NCBI GenBank assembly: GCA_947568835.1
Contig: OX387607.1
Coordinates: 16,419,701-16,483,700 of the forward strand
Direction of reading: 5' to 3'
DNA length: 64,000 bases
From: Protonemura montana
Taxonomy: Eukaryota; Arthropoda; Insecta; Plecoptera; Nemouridae
Shown here: one piece after another, positions 35,001 through 47,994 of the stretch
Layout: each line of letters opens with the position of its first letter
How positions within the stretch are numbered: position 1 is the stretch's first letter
Position numbers and translations under genes: made by a program
Notes under the pieces: model-generated
Seen by the model: only the letters and a program-made list of their open reading frames with translations
What the model was told of the DNA's origin: nothing
The model's database searches: none

Positions 35001-38000
35001 CAGCTGCTTGGGGCTGGTGCCTGTTGGAGTTACAGTTATTACAGTCAAGTTGGTTACGTTGACAATTAGGCATTCACTGTTATGACTGGCTTGTTCACTT
35101 GTGGCAATTATGAGATGTAAAAATGAAGCATTCTCTGCTGGACAGACGTTCAAATATGCAGATCTGTGTGCGATTACTATACAAGACTGAGGAAGGGTCG
35201 TTGAAACGGGTCACAAAACAAATCTATCTTCTACTGCATCTAAAATTAGATTAAAGTCATAGGACTGTATTTCCAGAATGCTGCATTTGCATCTGTTATG
35301 GCGAGTTCTACCCATTTTAAGCGTTCTCAGGTAGTCAACAGAGTAGTTATGAACTGTGGGAAATATTTGGGGAAATACAATTGCAAGCTGTAGTGCCGGC
35401 AATTATTCCACGGTGCAACTTAGCGTAGGAGATCCTCGCTGTGCACCGTATGTAATTACATTGTCGTTCGTGTTGATTGTTTTTGTTTGGAAATTAGTAC
35501 AGATAAATTGGGTAAGTAGGACTGCAACACCTATTGGTATTCTTTAAATACCTGGCCCAGTGGATTTTAATCGTGTTCACGCTCCAAAACGGTGTACAAG
35601 CGCATAATTATGGGCTTGATCTTCGTGTTGGTGGATAAAAGTGAAGCAAAATGTTAACATTGAGATGATTGGTATTGCAAGACTTTGATGACCGCCGTGT
35701 TGGTGTTTGAAAGCTCGGAACACGATCACCGTGATGTGGGGCAGTTGTAAGACATGCATCTTGCGTTGAGGAATCTCAGTCGTGTTTTCAGTTTACTTTT
35801 GGGCAGCACAATCTGCTCTATTTCCTCGAAAGAAAGCGAAAACCCGTCATTCGTGTCCGGGGAAACATCACCCCGAAATGTTCCCCTCTAGTTCGTTCTG
35901 ATTCCTCATCGGCATCTTGAACTTACTACACCCACTTTGAAAGTGCGTTACTAGCGCACGCACTTGAGTGTTTCTCCAATTAACTCGACGCATTCCTGAT
36001 GCCAAACGACTGGAGATTTACTTTGTTTTCCCTGCACCGGCTGCACGCTCAAGCGCAAGAATTTGAAGAAAAAAATCACGGTTTCCGTTATGAAACTAAA
36101 ATTAAAACTAGCACAAAACCGAAGCCGGTTACTTCCATTTCTCACGCAATTAGTGGCAAGGTGTTTTATGCGTTTATTATTCATCACCGTTCAATGCGTT
36201 CTGAATGTCAGTTATTGTTATTCAAAATGTTATTCTTCGAGTCAAATTGGTCACAGTTTATTTACTCTCGGCGTTGCTTCCTTTTTGTGCAGACAACGGA
36301 ATTTTAAGCTGACAGTAAAGACGCCGCTCTAGTGGAAAGCATTTCTCGTGTCTTCCCAGAGATCGCCTCGCTGTCGAGGTTAAATGAGTTCAACTCTTGA
36401 CTAACTTACCTTGTAATAAACTCTTGTCACATGACATTCTCACCTTGTGTTCGCACCCGAGTAGATCGAGGCAGCCGGAAGAGTCCCGGTCGGCTGCTGG
36501 TAGTAACTTCCGGTGTCTGGATAATTGAAAGAATATTTAGACTCAGCTGCCTTCAGACCTTGCCCGTCATACTCGTTGGCCGTATCTTTGAACTCGAAAT
36601 CTTCGATCGTGTTCGTTGACTCTCCGTTCAGTCCTCCACCCCCCGAAAGTCCGCCGACCAAACCACCGATTCCTCCTGAGCTCGAAGCAAATGTGCTGAC
36701 CCCCTTGCCGACGATCTTGCCCAGGCCTCCCAAGATGCTGGGCAGGAACATGGCGAGCAAGACCGACTTGGCGATTTGTGCCGCAATGAAGAAAGGAAGC
36801 AGGAGTTTCTTGAGACCGAACGCAAGGAATCCCAAACCGAAGCCAGTTAAGAAGGAGCTCTTACCCGTCTCTGCTGCAAACAAAAACTGAGATTAGTTAC
36901 CTGCTAGCCGGTGAAAGAAAAGGTTATCATTTCAAAATTAACTCTTTGAATTTTGATAACGAACGAAGTTGCGATTACTATCAAAGATCCCAGCAAATAT
37001 GCAGGTCACTGCCCTAAGATTACTGGAATTTTTAGGATTACTGAAAATTTATGATCCTAAATTGTGGAAATTCTTTAGACATTTCATTCGACGACCTTGA
37101 AGCCAAAGAATGTCGTTATTTTTTTTTACCCAAGCAGCTTTCTGGGCTGATTTCATTAGATCTTGATATGGTTTCAGATCCAATGCATTTGCAATTGCTA
37201 GCGCGACTCGATTAAACCATTTGAAACTTCTCACGACGCTGAATTGAAAGCTTTGCGTGGTTAACAAGCGTTGCACTCTTGTTTGTCATGCGTGTCCAGG
37301 AAAGATTACATAGTGAAACGCATTGCTACGCATCTGTGAGCAAAGCAACTGATAGTATTTTAATTAGTTTTGTCTCTTTGGGTTGCTGGGTCTTGGTTTG
37401 GTGGAAAGATGGCGACAGATTCCCTAGGGGATTGTTCTGTGTTGGTAAAGTGGTCCATTTCAGATCCACAGAGGCTGAGTTACAACCACCACACTATCAT
37501 CAGACCTCAAGATCGTGATAGTTTTACAAAGTTAATCATTCCAACCGAAATCGCAATCTTCTTGGCCACAATTCGCTGTTATTTTTTTAGCAAAGGGCGT
37601 CCAAGTAGGCTAAGCCGTGCCAAGTTTGTTCCAGTGATTCACTTAAAAACCACGGCGCTCTTATTTTTAGTATCATTTAAGGTCAAAATTAAGAGTTGCA
37701 TGAAAAAAATCGAATTTTGCAAGATTTTTGCTTCGAAATTAGCTTGTTTACCTCATAAGCAAGGCAAGCTTTGAGCTTTATTTAAGAAATTATTAGAAAA
37801 TTGGATAAATTCCGTTTTTTTTTTTTATATTTCAAGGTCGTCGTATAAAACGGTCAAAATCACTGATTGGAAATGTTAATGTTTGCAAGCCTCGCGATTT
37901 ATTGATATATATATATTTTTTTTTTCCTTTCATTGTACATATTGCATACATTTCTACACGCTCTTAATGCAAGGTATTTTAAAAAATAAATCTTACGAGC

Positions 38001-38587
38001 ATTGAAAGTTGTCAAAGAGTTCAAAAAATTTGTGCAAAAACATATATATTATCTTAGATTATAGATTAGATAGATTATCTTCAGTTTTAAGATCTTATGG
38101 ATGAAGTAGTAATCTAAATCCACACTGTGGTATACTCACTGGGATCAAAGTCAAGCCACTTTGGCTTGAAAATGCCAAACAGAAATCTAGCATTTCTCGC
38201 CGCCGGTTTCATCGAAGTTAAATCCATGTTCACCACGTGTCGGCCGGCGTAATCGGCGATTCTTCTCACGACGTACTCTTCTAGATTCTTGCTGTCACCC
38301 GCCAAATCAACACCGACACTCGATTCGTCGAACTTCTTGGAAATACGCAAACCACCGACTATATTAAACTCGTCATTCTGCAAAGTGCGCTCGACCAAGT
38401 TCACGAATTCTCTCTCCCTGCACGAAGATGTTTGTTTATCGGCACAATTCCGATTCAAGTTCGCGATGAAATCGTTTGAATTCGTTGCACTGTCGCCGTT
38501 TGGTGGGCGGTGTTGTGTTGAAACTGAAGACGCTTGTAGGTGTGACCCGAAGAAGATGACCCCGAAGAAGAGAAGCAACAGACTCAT
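29009..38587 (-). CDS. Osiris-type protein F with extra Cys-rich C-terminal region, four exons, 484 aa
   Basis: Model: exon 1 38587-38140 (donor GTGAGT), exon 2 36873-36444 (donor GTGAGA), exon 3 35020-34715 (donor GTGAGT), exon 4 29279-29009. All phases agree (1, 2, 2). Exon 1 has a signal peptide (LLLLFFGVIFFGSHLQAS), the Cys pair CADKQTSSC and FNIVGGLRISKK, typical DUF1676. Exon 2 is hydrophobic (LGFLAFGLKKLLLPFFIAAQ, LLAMFLPSILGGLGKIVGKG), then Gly/Ser-rich. Exons 3-4 encode a different region: YDPFYSPLLSRLDSVYKQLG, CRERLVCSMYRNPAKFAPYS, NLVSAQLSRELNELRKPTSD, RFFRYMKAAKDGQDEQDC and HPKC, with four cysteines. I have no function for it. Intron 3 (5.4 kb) holds two 5S-SINEs and a 41-bp satellite block. 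Alternative: exons 3-4 belong to a separate gene; exon 3 has no own signal peptide or clear start, which argues against this. Confidence 0.8.
30626..31241 (+). mobile_element. 5S-rRNA-headed SINE, copy 6 (full length, reference-like)
   Basis: Complete structure: head (GTGTTGGAAACACCGGTTCT), three 91-bp units, body (ACCGTCCTTCGGAAGGGACG, CTAGGCTAGGTTAGGTTCAT), 3' block GCGTCGTTAAACACCACAAA and an (AAT)n tail. It lies in intron 3 of gene F, antisense to the gene. Confidence 0.92.
32199..32258. repeat. 10-bp tandem repeat
   Basis: About six units of GTTGTACCGC/T with small changes. The plus-strand ORF over it is fortuitous. Confidence 0.85.
32776..33380 (+). mobile_element. 5S-rRNA-headed SINE, copy 7 (5' truncated)
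   Basis: Starts abruptly inside a promoter unit at ACACATGACCAGTTCTG, without the 5S head start. Three units, full body and (AAT)n tail follow. Intron 3 of gene F, antisense. Confidence 0.9.
34131..34575. repeat. 41-bp satellite, second array (about 11 units)
   Basis: Same monomer as at 16.3-18.6 kb; one unit lacks a few bases (AATAGAGGATCCCGCC). It ends about 140 bp from the donor of exon 3 of gene F, inside intron 3. Confidence 0.95.
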
Positions 38588-40606
38588 GTTTCCTGACGTC
38601 TCGCACAGCTTCGAATGAAGATCAAGGACTAAGTCTCTGGTATGACCATCATGAAGGCGATCTGTTGAGGGAAGAGTGAAAGATGATATAAGTACAAGTT
38701 ATCATAAATTACTAGCAAACCCGAATGTCGCGGCCTACTTTCTTCGGCGCCTAGTTTTGATATTTTATCTGGCAAATGAGATTTATAAGAAATGTGTCTT
38801 TTGCTAATAATTATGATGACAGTGTTATTAATTGTCTAGTAATTACACTTCTATGTCGTGGAGGAAAAGTTTATTTGTCTGGTCGAACGATTTTTGTCTC
38901 TCTCTCTGTGTTTTTTATACTTTCTTTGACGCATTCGCACATTTTCATTTTCTCATAAGTTAATGCATTTAATTTGCATTGCATATGTGTGACACATTTG
39001 TGGCTCGAAAACAAAACCCGTACTCCGACCATTTTGCACCTAAGCGTACGCTAATCGCATGGCAAGGCTATAAAAGTGTGGCACAGGTAAACGGTTTTCA
39101 GGTGAACTCTGCAATAAATCAGCAACGAGTTCACCTGCATTGCCTCGGTGCGATCGGATGAATTCAAGTGCACTGCACTTGTATGCTAATTGCAGGATAA
39201 ATCAAGTAACATTGCCGCAAAATGAGTGCGAATTTAAACAGCAAGATGCAAAAAGCATTAAAATATACTTTCATATTACAGTGATATGCCTGGTAAATTC
39301 TCTCACAAACTAATAAATCTCTTATGATGAACCACACCGTAGAATTTCAGTACTTTCAACAAAGTCGCCAGCAATAATTACAATAATGCACTGTGACTTT
39401 TTGCTCTATTATTAAAATTTCATGATACAAAATGTCATTAGTAACTTGAAACGTATCTCGCTTCAGACGCGTGTGAAATTGACACTGATTTACCCGTATC
39501 ATCTCGACCAGTTGAAGATTCCCACGAGACGGGAAGCATCTCACTTCTCCCAAGAGTAAGGCACAGATCCCCTATCTCGTGTGCACTTTTTTTAAAAAGA
39601 AGCGGGTTTGTAGACCAATCTTGCACATGCATCTGGGGCATGCATCTAAAAGTGACGCGATGATTTGATACCAGTCGCTAATCGAAGAGAGTAGCGACGA
39701 TACCTCTACTTGTTAGATCGTACTTCATTTGAATCTGGTTTGACGTTTTACTTTTTTGCCGTTGCTATTACCACCTTATTAGTTTGTCGTTCTTGAAGGT
39801 GAAGTTCATTTGATATACCGAGAATGAAATCGGTCGACGATCAGGAAATGTAGGCTGGCAATCTTTGACATTCAATGACTTTTATTTCTGTTATGGAAAT
39901 TTGTGTGCGTCGTTTTTTTTTTGTAAAGGTCATGTACAACCCTTTTTTGCTCAGTGATTTTATACAATTGAATCAAATATGTAACTGGATTGAAAAAAAA
40001 ATTATTAAAGCAATTAAATAACAATATAAGCACATGATTACAATTGTCTAATGAATATACACCAGGAAAATCTGTCAAATTCCTTACTCAAGAATTTTTC
40101 CTCACCGAATTAATCTAAAACGCCTACTTGTATCTGAATGCAGAACGTTCTGCGAACAAATAGTTCGATCCATACCGGATATAAAACGATAATTTAACCA
40201 ACTAGCGCAAACTCGTTAATTACTAAATCAAATATTGAAAGTGAGGTACGTGACAATGTACGGTAAATAGGTCAGTCGCATCGCCATATGGATGTCAGGA
40301 CACAAATATATCTAACACCGAGGTGCGAAAAATAATTGTAAAACTTCTCAGCAAAACATCTTCGCGCCTTACATTCGTCTTATCACCTGGGTTCCATTGC
40401 CCATTAAACTCACGACACTTTTGTGTAATTAAAGATCACATAACTGGACTATTCAAAGAGTGATTCTATCGCATGTATTGAACACAGAACCGGTCCAACG
40501 AGATCAAACTTATCTCATCTTTTCGCCATAAGAGCAATTTGCTGATTGCGTTTACGGATAAAAATCAAACGATTTTGATGTCCCATGCGTTCCTTTCAAT
40601 ACTAGC

Positions 40607-41034
40607 ATTGAAATCTCCACCAAGCATTAAAATCTCCACCAAGCATTGAAATCTCCACCAAGCATTGAAATCTCCACCAAGCATTCGATATCGAGAAGCA
40701 ATCCACAATATGCAGAAGGTAAATTGTATAACGCGATACCTAAAATTATCAAAGAAAAAGAAGGATTAGCTCTCCAAAAAAAGCCTAAAAGAATATCTAA
40801 TTGAGAGTTGCTTTTACTCAGTAAAAGAATTTTGTATTTTGTAAATTTTTAACTGTAAGATATATGTACCTTTATGTATGACTGTCAAAGTAACATGTAT
40901 TTGTTAAATTTGTGACATTAAACGTATTATTATTATTATTATTAAAATCTCCACCAAGCATTGAAATCTCCACCAAGCATTGAAATCTCCACCAAGCATT
41001 GAAATCTCCAACAAGCATTGAAATCTCCTCCACT
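40607..41034. repeat. 19-bp minisatellite split by an insertion
   Basis: ATTGAAATCTCCACCAAGC repeats four times at about 40607-40684 and five times at about 40943-41034. The two halves are separated by a LINE 3' end. Confidence 0.92.
40686..40942 (+). mobile_element. 5'-truncated LINE 3' end inserted in the minisatellite
   Basis: A plus-strand frame reads KLYNAIPKIIKEKEGLAL, similar to the last residues of LINE reverse-transcriptase polyproteins, and soon hits a stop. An AT-rich 3' UTR and a (TTA)n tail (ATTATTATTATTATT) follow. Repeat sequence on both sides continues the same monomer, so target-site duplication cannot be separated from array units. Confidence 0.72.
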
Positions 41035-44000
41035 TCCGCCTCCAATTGACTATCGGCTATTAAATTGATAGGTACGGTGAATCACCAAAGTTGAAATTAC
41101 AGGGAATACAACTTGAATTGTGATGATTTGGAGGTAAATCACTTGCGAGACCACGGAAAAGGAACCGTGTTTTCCCATTTGAAATCGTGCACAACTATGC
41201 TAGGAACTCGCGAGCAAAGATTCTCTGTTAGGTAAATAACTTATCGTGAACATTGCACTCGGATACGGTCCGCGTGGTTCGTTTGTTTGTTTTTTGAAAC
41301 CGCAAACGCCACAAGGCGGTGAAAATACCAACAAAATGGTGGGGATTAGACATGGTACCGCGGAGGAACGACACTGTTCTGCTTTTTGTAAGGCGCATAC
41401 AAAATTTTGTCCTATGACCGTTTGAAAAACTGACCGAAATGGGCGAAAAAATGACCGGAAGTAATAAAAACTTGTGATGATTTGTATTAAATCTTAAAGA
41501 ACGCTTTAACTGCGTTGCTGAGTTATTAATTAAACCTTGTTTAAGTCGCTAGGAAGACACAAATGAAGATCAATTGAAGTTAACTGTAACAATTCGGTAG
41601 CTAAACTCAATTTAAACCTCACAAAAACACATGAAATCGTCGTTTCAGAACATGGAAAACCACCAAATAAACTAGGCACTGACCCCTAAAGCATCACATG
41701 ACAAAACCACCCTTATATGGCATTGTGACCAAAGCTAGCATCAACTTAATCTGAGCGTACCTACCTGTTTGAATGTCGTACAACGCCGGCGTCTGCTCTT
41801 CTGAATGCTCGCAGTTTCAAGCTTCTTCTAAGACTGGTTCTGAGATGGTCGGTCTAACCAGACTCTAACCTAGCCAACATAACCAGGTTAGCAGGTCTGG
41901 CGATACTTTTACCAACAGCTATAGCAGGCGTCGAACTACCAGTCGCTAGAACCTCACCGTACACAACCTGTTGTCTCGAATTATCTACGCACTTATTTCC
42001 AATGTAGACGCATGGAGGTGCATTTCTTGTATTTGGGCGAGCATTTACTTAAGCTAAATTAGTATTAGAAGCTTGCGTATGTCGATTGCTTTTACGTGCG
42101 ATTACAATGAAATCGAAAAATTAGTGATAGTCATTGTGTTATCGGGGCTATAGTCAGGCTCTGGACTGGTATACTCGACTGTTAGATGAATTGAATGGCT
42201 TGCACTAGTTTTTGTAACAATGACACAAGTAGAATTAGATTGTGGTTTAAAAGATTAATGACCAATGCTGCGTTTTGTACCCCCGAGGATTTTTTAACTT
42301 GTAGTAATTGTTATGGTACGCCCCAAAAACTCGTTTTTTTTTTCAAGTTTGCAAGATGGTCTTCATTCAGTTTGTGCTTATCTTGTCGGGTGTCAACATT
42401 TCATCCCGTTTCGACTAAGAAATTAAACTTTTTAAGTATTGAAAATATGATTAAATTAAGTGTGTTTGTGTTTATTCATAAAATTATTTTAAAAAATTGG
42501 CACCAGAGTGTTTAATAGATCTACTTAATATTGTTGGTGAGGTGCACAGTCATGAAACTAGAAATAAAAAATATGTATTTGTTAAATCAGTAAAATTAAA
42601 TAGTACTTTGACTAAAGGCGTGAGTGCGTATAGTAGATTATAACGCATAATTAGGATTACGAAATCAATATTAAATTTTAAGAAAGAATTTTATAAACAT
42701 TTTGAAAAGGAAGAATTATGCGGGTATTTGTATTGAATTGCTGTAGGTACTACCAAGCTAAATAAAACATAACAGACAAACAAAACTCGACCTTACGAGC
42801 CATGTTTTGTCAACTCAAATATCTATCTTCAACCCTAACCATCGGTAAACACCGTAAATAAACTTGCAATTACAACATTTGTCAACAAAACCCAATCAAT
42901 CAATTTTGACAGCAGTAAATATTGACTTTTACATTAGTAGAAGTTGATGCACTGATTTTATGTATTAAACTTTAGTTCAAAGTTGCTATCGGTTGCGTTA
43001 TTTAGCTCAATTAAACTGCAAATACATCCGTTTACGAAATCGATGGGCATCTAAAGATGAATGGGACCGGGCACCCGTCAGAAACCGTTGCAACTCATAA
43101 GGTGCCCTTATTTTTCTCAAAACAACGTTTCACAAATCGATTTTCGAACGACTTTCCACCTCTTGGTGCTCGCATATAACGTAACTTGCTATCCAGTGTT
43201 CTAGATTCGTTGAGCCTATACGACTTTGTCCGTTACAACCAGAATCTAACATGCATTGCGTAATATTCAAGATAGAAAAAAAATACTCTAGCTGCCCGGA
43301 ACTAGCTTTGCGACCCACGAGAATCAAGATTTAGATCATCAGTTCAGTTTTTTGTTCAACTTCTCTCGGCTCTTTGCTGGAAGTGCATGACTTCGATGAA
43401 ATTACTTTGAAGAAATTCTTGGACTGACATCGCGTTTGACAGCAAATAGCTATAATTGCTTGGGTTCTTGTGCAACTCTTGATTTTTGCATTTTTTATTT
43501 TCAATAAGCGTTATATTATTAATTAATTATTTGACCTACAAGGTGGTTATTGAAGCTCTGAATATAGAAAACCAGCTTGGATGTAAAGGTGAAGGAATAA
43601 TTGACGTTAGTACACGTTATGCGTATTCACGTGGATAAAGCGATGCGTCTGAAATGTTGCATCTAATTTGCTATTAGAGATTGATTGCTGCCGTCATTGC
43701 CAAAACAAAATACAGACAAATAAGTTGGTCATATCTGTTGAATTCGTTTCAATGATTTCTGACATACCTTCGGGCTTTACAGAGAAACGAAACTTCTTTC
43801 CAAAATGAAGGCAGATAAACATCTTTAGAAGCAAGTCCTGTTATTTCCGTTTGATATGTAACAATCTCATGCAACACAAAACTAAATTCATGCGATCTTC
43901 GGCGAGCTTCTTCGGAGATAAGAAGCTCACGAGGAGCGACTGGCTTCGGTTCGGTCGGTGATTCTAGAAAGCAAAACGCTGGTCATTTTCCATCTTGCCA

Positions 44001-46964
44001 CCGATAATTGGGTCAAGTCGGTCGACGAGGTTGTACTCATCAATTACAATCTCTGTAATTGCTATAACTGTCATGGACCATGGTCAAGGCAAGGTGCAAC
44101 GAGTTCTCAGTTTGACAGTTCAATCATCATGGTACGTAATGGTAATCACCGTCCTGAGTTTCGTAGGTCAAATTATTGCGATTTTTTTTTCCTATGTCAT
44201 CAGTTTGAAAATTGTTTGTGAATTATCAATAACTCATCAATCGATCGACCATTAATCAATCGAATGTCCGAATGCATTAAAATGCTGAGCCACCTTTTAA
44301 ACAGGACTTCAATGACCCCAATTTACGCCCACGGACATAAATCAGTGTTTTCGCATGACTGGATTATTCACTTTTCCAAATTTGACTTTCTGGTAGCCGA
44401 CAAAAAAAAACGGTCCACGCAGACGCAAGTGAATGCAGTTGATTTTGATTGCAATTTCATGTCCACTTATTCAGCAACTTTCGTTTGGTCGTTCGGGGGC
44501 AATACGCGGTCGTTATTGAGTGCGTCGTGACCGGATCGCACCGGTTCGCATCGGATCTCAAGTGCACTTTACATCCACACTTAGTCGGAGGCAAATCGTG
44601 AAACAATTCGCGAATCATGTATTTGAACTTTGAACTATATGGGGAAATTGCGAGTGCATGATTTACATTCGATAACGACTAGTATGTAATTTTCCTTTCT
44701 CCAGCTTTGAAAGAAAATATCGATTACCAATCGAATGAGACGCCCAGTGAACAATGTTCTAGTACATCCAGACCTCGATCCTTGGCATTGAATTCATCTC
44801 GTGCCTCTTGGGCCGTTTAGATAGCCAAGATATCTAAATGTGGACCATGACATTCGGTATTTGAACACATGTAGTTTTGAAAAAAAATCTATATCTTCTA
44901 AAAACAAATAGTATTTAATTGAATAAATTGCATGTTTAATTATCTAGTCTTGCAGAAACATTCCTTCTAGCAGGATTGATACTCATCTAAAAGCGAATAT
45001 GTAATAACTTCGGTACCTGGCAGGTGAATCCAAGATGTGCTTGGGTCAGGCAATCAATTCCTATGAATGTTTCAACTTATCCACTCCAGGATATCGACTT
45101 GTTCGCTACAGAAATCAAAAATATTATCTCGTTAATTATCATTAATTAGCCCTGTAAATTACCGAGATAACGAAAAAGCTGCGTGATCCCGATGTCGACA
45201 AAATTGACATCAATAGCTTTAAAATTGACTGATCTACAACATTACCGGGTAAACATTCTAGTTACCTTTCATCTTTGCCAACAATCGTGATTTTATAAAA
45301 CAAGTCTAGATAAAATCCACATACGCTATGGGATAGGATAATCTTCAAAACATCAGAGAGATATTTTAGTCATATCCTGCTAAACTAAATGTGATAGATT
45401 TTATGTCTTTAGGTCAAACGAAAACTCTTAGATTACTCAGTCCTTCCTTCTTAGAGACTCGAGTTTCCTGAAGATTTAGCAGTGATTTGTCAGTTCCCAC
45501 CCAATACCGTGTGATTAGTTTTGGCAGGTAAGACGTGTCAGGTGTGCTAGACCTTGCCTAGGAGACCCGTCTGAGGTTAAGGCCGTGCGATGACACCGTG
45601 TTCTTGCTAACGGTATCGTCCCTTCCCACCTAGAGTCGATGTCTCAGTGACACAGATCAAGCCAAGTGCAAACAAGAATGCGATTCAGAGAAAAAAGTGG
45701 CGCATATCTGAGCGCTGGTCGACAGTGGCGGTATCTGCAGGACGTCTGGAGAACTAGCTGAGATGTTAGTTCGATCCGTAGCAGATAGGTAGAGATAAAG
45801 CTTGTCTTGAATCCATCTTCGTTTTAGCTCTGTTATTTGAGTTGGTGATTTTAATGAAATGCTTTGTTTTTACTTAGTTTTTATCTTTGTGTTGGACAAG
45901 CGAAGGCTGCGCTTCGTCGAGTGATTGTAGGTCTTCTTATCGGCTAACAAGCTCGAAATAAATTCGAGCAAGTGAATTGATAAAGTTTAATTTGAAGTTT
46001 ATCGTCTAAGTTTAAGTCTACGCACCCAGGAAGTGACCGAATTTGCGCCCATATGCGGGTCCAAATTCAAATAAATGAATTCATCGCGGTTTATTATGAC
46101 GCAACGAACGGCATTTTAATTTATAATAGCATTTAGATTCCAAAAATGTAGGTAACACAACCAGTTTTTATCGTTTTTAAAAAGCTATGGGTGCGTTTAC
46201 CATTTTTCTGCACTGCAATTTCGAGGCTGACATATATTTATATATATTTGCTAATTTCTACTTCCAAATGGTTCGTTTTCGCTTTGAAAAATGCAACTTC
46301 TATCGGTAAAGGTGCCAGATTCCACTAACCCATATCTTTGAAATTTTAATTGTCAATCTTAGAAGAGTTCAAGCACAGATTGTTCAAGTGTAAAAAACAA
46401 CTCATTTTCTTGTCTTGAACAATAAAAATAATCCAGAGCGTAATCACATCAGAAAGCGGCTGCAAGAACATATCCGTTGCCGATGAAAAATGGTGTCCGA
46501 CACCAAATCGGCATCGTTTAGAAAGTAACAAGACATGACCGTTAGACTTTGTGGATGGAAGGCTTCGACCGCTTGGCGATGTACCCCACGTATCTGGCGG
46601 CATGATGGCATGCAGGGGTCCACTTCCTTCAAGCAAGGGCCTTGTTTCGGGTCCGGCATACCCGAACTTCCGGTCCCCCACCCTACCCGACCCTTACCTG
46701 TAGTAAACTTGATATCTAACGGTAGCCGCGTGATAAGGAACGCAAAGTCAATGCACATGTCAGCAGAGAAATTGGGTTAGCGTCACTTTGCTTCAACTCG
46801 AGTTGTATTTTTGTTTTGCGAATTGTTTTCGCGTTGCACGAAGCTGAGTTTAGGGAATCGCTTTTATTTGATTGTAACAATACACATTTTTCAGGTGATA
46901 GTCTTTTACCGTTCGTTGCTAATTCTGGTAGTTAATCCCAATGAGTAAAATCCGCTTTTTAATG

Positions 46965-47122
46965 GTTTTTAGACTCATATGTACTTGATTTATCCTTAGC
47001 ACTAGTTCTAGGACTGCTCTAACCCTTGAAGAAGTAACAGGTACATGTTACGAAACGTTGGGAAATTTAGTTGTTCTTTGCTTAGCATTCAAAACCCATT
47101 TCAAATAGTTTTTGTTAAAATC
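46965..47122. repeat. Fold-back/MITE-like element, single-copy form
   Basis: TTTAGACTCATATGTACTTG, TTAGCACTAGTT, CCCTTGAAGAAGTAACAGGT, GAAACGTTGGGAAATTTAG and CAAATAGTTTTTGTTAAAA occur in the same order as in the 13.4-13.9 kb cluster. This suggests a complete unit of about 160 bp. Confidence 0.65.
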
Positions 47123-47886
47123 TGCTTTTATTTGATATCAATTTGTCAGTAGGTACAATTTGAATCGACCGTGAAATTATAAAATTGTTACTGACATCAT
47201 CTGAGCCATGAGGATTTATTTGCTTATGTACAATATGAGTTTATATGGTAATGTTCTGACACACAACAGCAGAATTGAAATATTGGGGCACCGTTTCTTA
47301 ATCTTGGGCTAACGAATGGGTAGGACAACACCCATGGCATCGTTTTTCATGTAGCTACAGTGATGATTTAGGTTTTAAAAATGCTGATCTGTAAAATATC
47401 CATCTTATAATCGCATCTTAATCTAGATATGTCTTTCTCAAATTTTTGAATTGTACCTTTTTTCTCAAAGATATACAAAACGAAAAAAGTCAATTCTGGT
47501 TTGCACCGATTTCACTCAATTTTACCTAAAGTTTTCCCCAAATTAGCTATTCACTACACTGAAAAACTACACCCAAAACAAAAATGTCACACCACCCGAT
47601 GCTTTACCTCTCCACCACTATATCACATCCACGAGCTGCCAAAATCCAAGGGCTCCAGATAAATTATTCCAAACGCCGTCTCGATCGTTCCAGATACCCG
47701 AGCGCACGCATTGCGTGCCGATTCCTCTCCTCGCACGCCTTGCCTTATCAATCGCCGACAATCGCCAAACAATTAAAAAGTACGCGCAATGACTTTTCAC
47801 AAATATATGTCACTGTCACGCATTGACCCCCACCAAACCAAAAACCCTTATCGCTTGCAACTCCCACCACCAGTCTTTAATCCCCG

Positions 47887-47923
47887 TATATAAGCAAACT
47901 GACATCTTGATAAACTACTCATT
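47887..47923 (+). promoter_or_regulatory. TATA box and initiator of Osiris G
   Basis: TATATAAG at 47887 and TCATT at 47919, 32 bp apart, which is normal core-promoter spacing. The ATG at 47995 would leave a 5' UTR of about 75 nt. Confidence 0.65.
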
Positions 47924-47994
47924 ACCGTTTCGGTGCCGCAGGTGAATTGGTGCATCATATTGGAATAGAGGAAGGTGCTTTTCGGGGCTCAAAA

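Larger units (their letters stand above)
38588..47880. other. Long intergenic region without a recognised gene
   Basis: Contains the upstream region of gene F and only small repeats: the 19-bp minisatellite with a LINE end (40.6-41.0 kb) and one fold-back element (46965-47122). ORFs here are short, without signal peptide or recognisable domains. A non-coding RNA or distal enhancers cannot be excluded. Confidence 0.5.

Noticed and set aside
46346..46758. Two overlapping minus-strand ORFs of 111 and 104 codons
   Set aside because: No signal peptide, no family resemblance and mutually overlapping frames.
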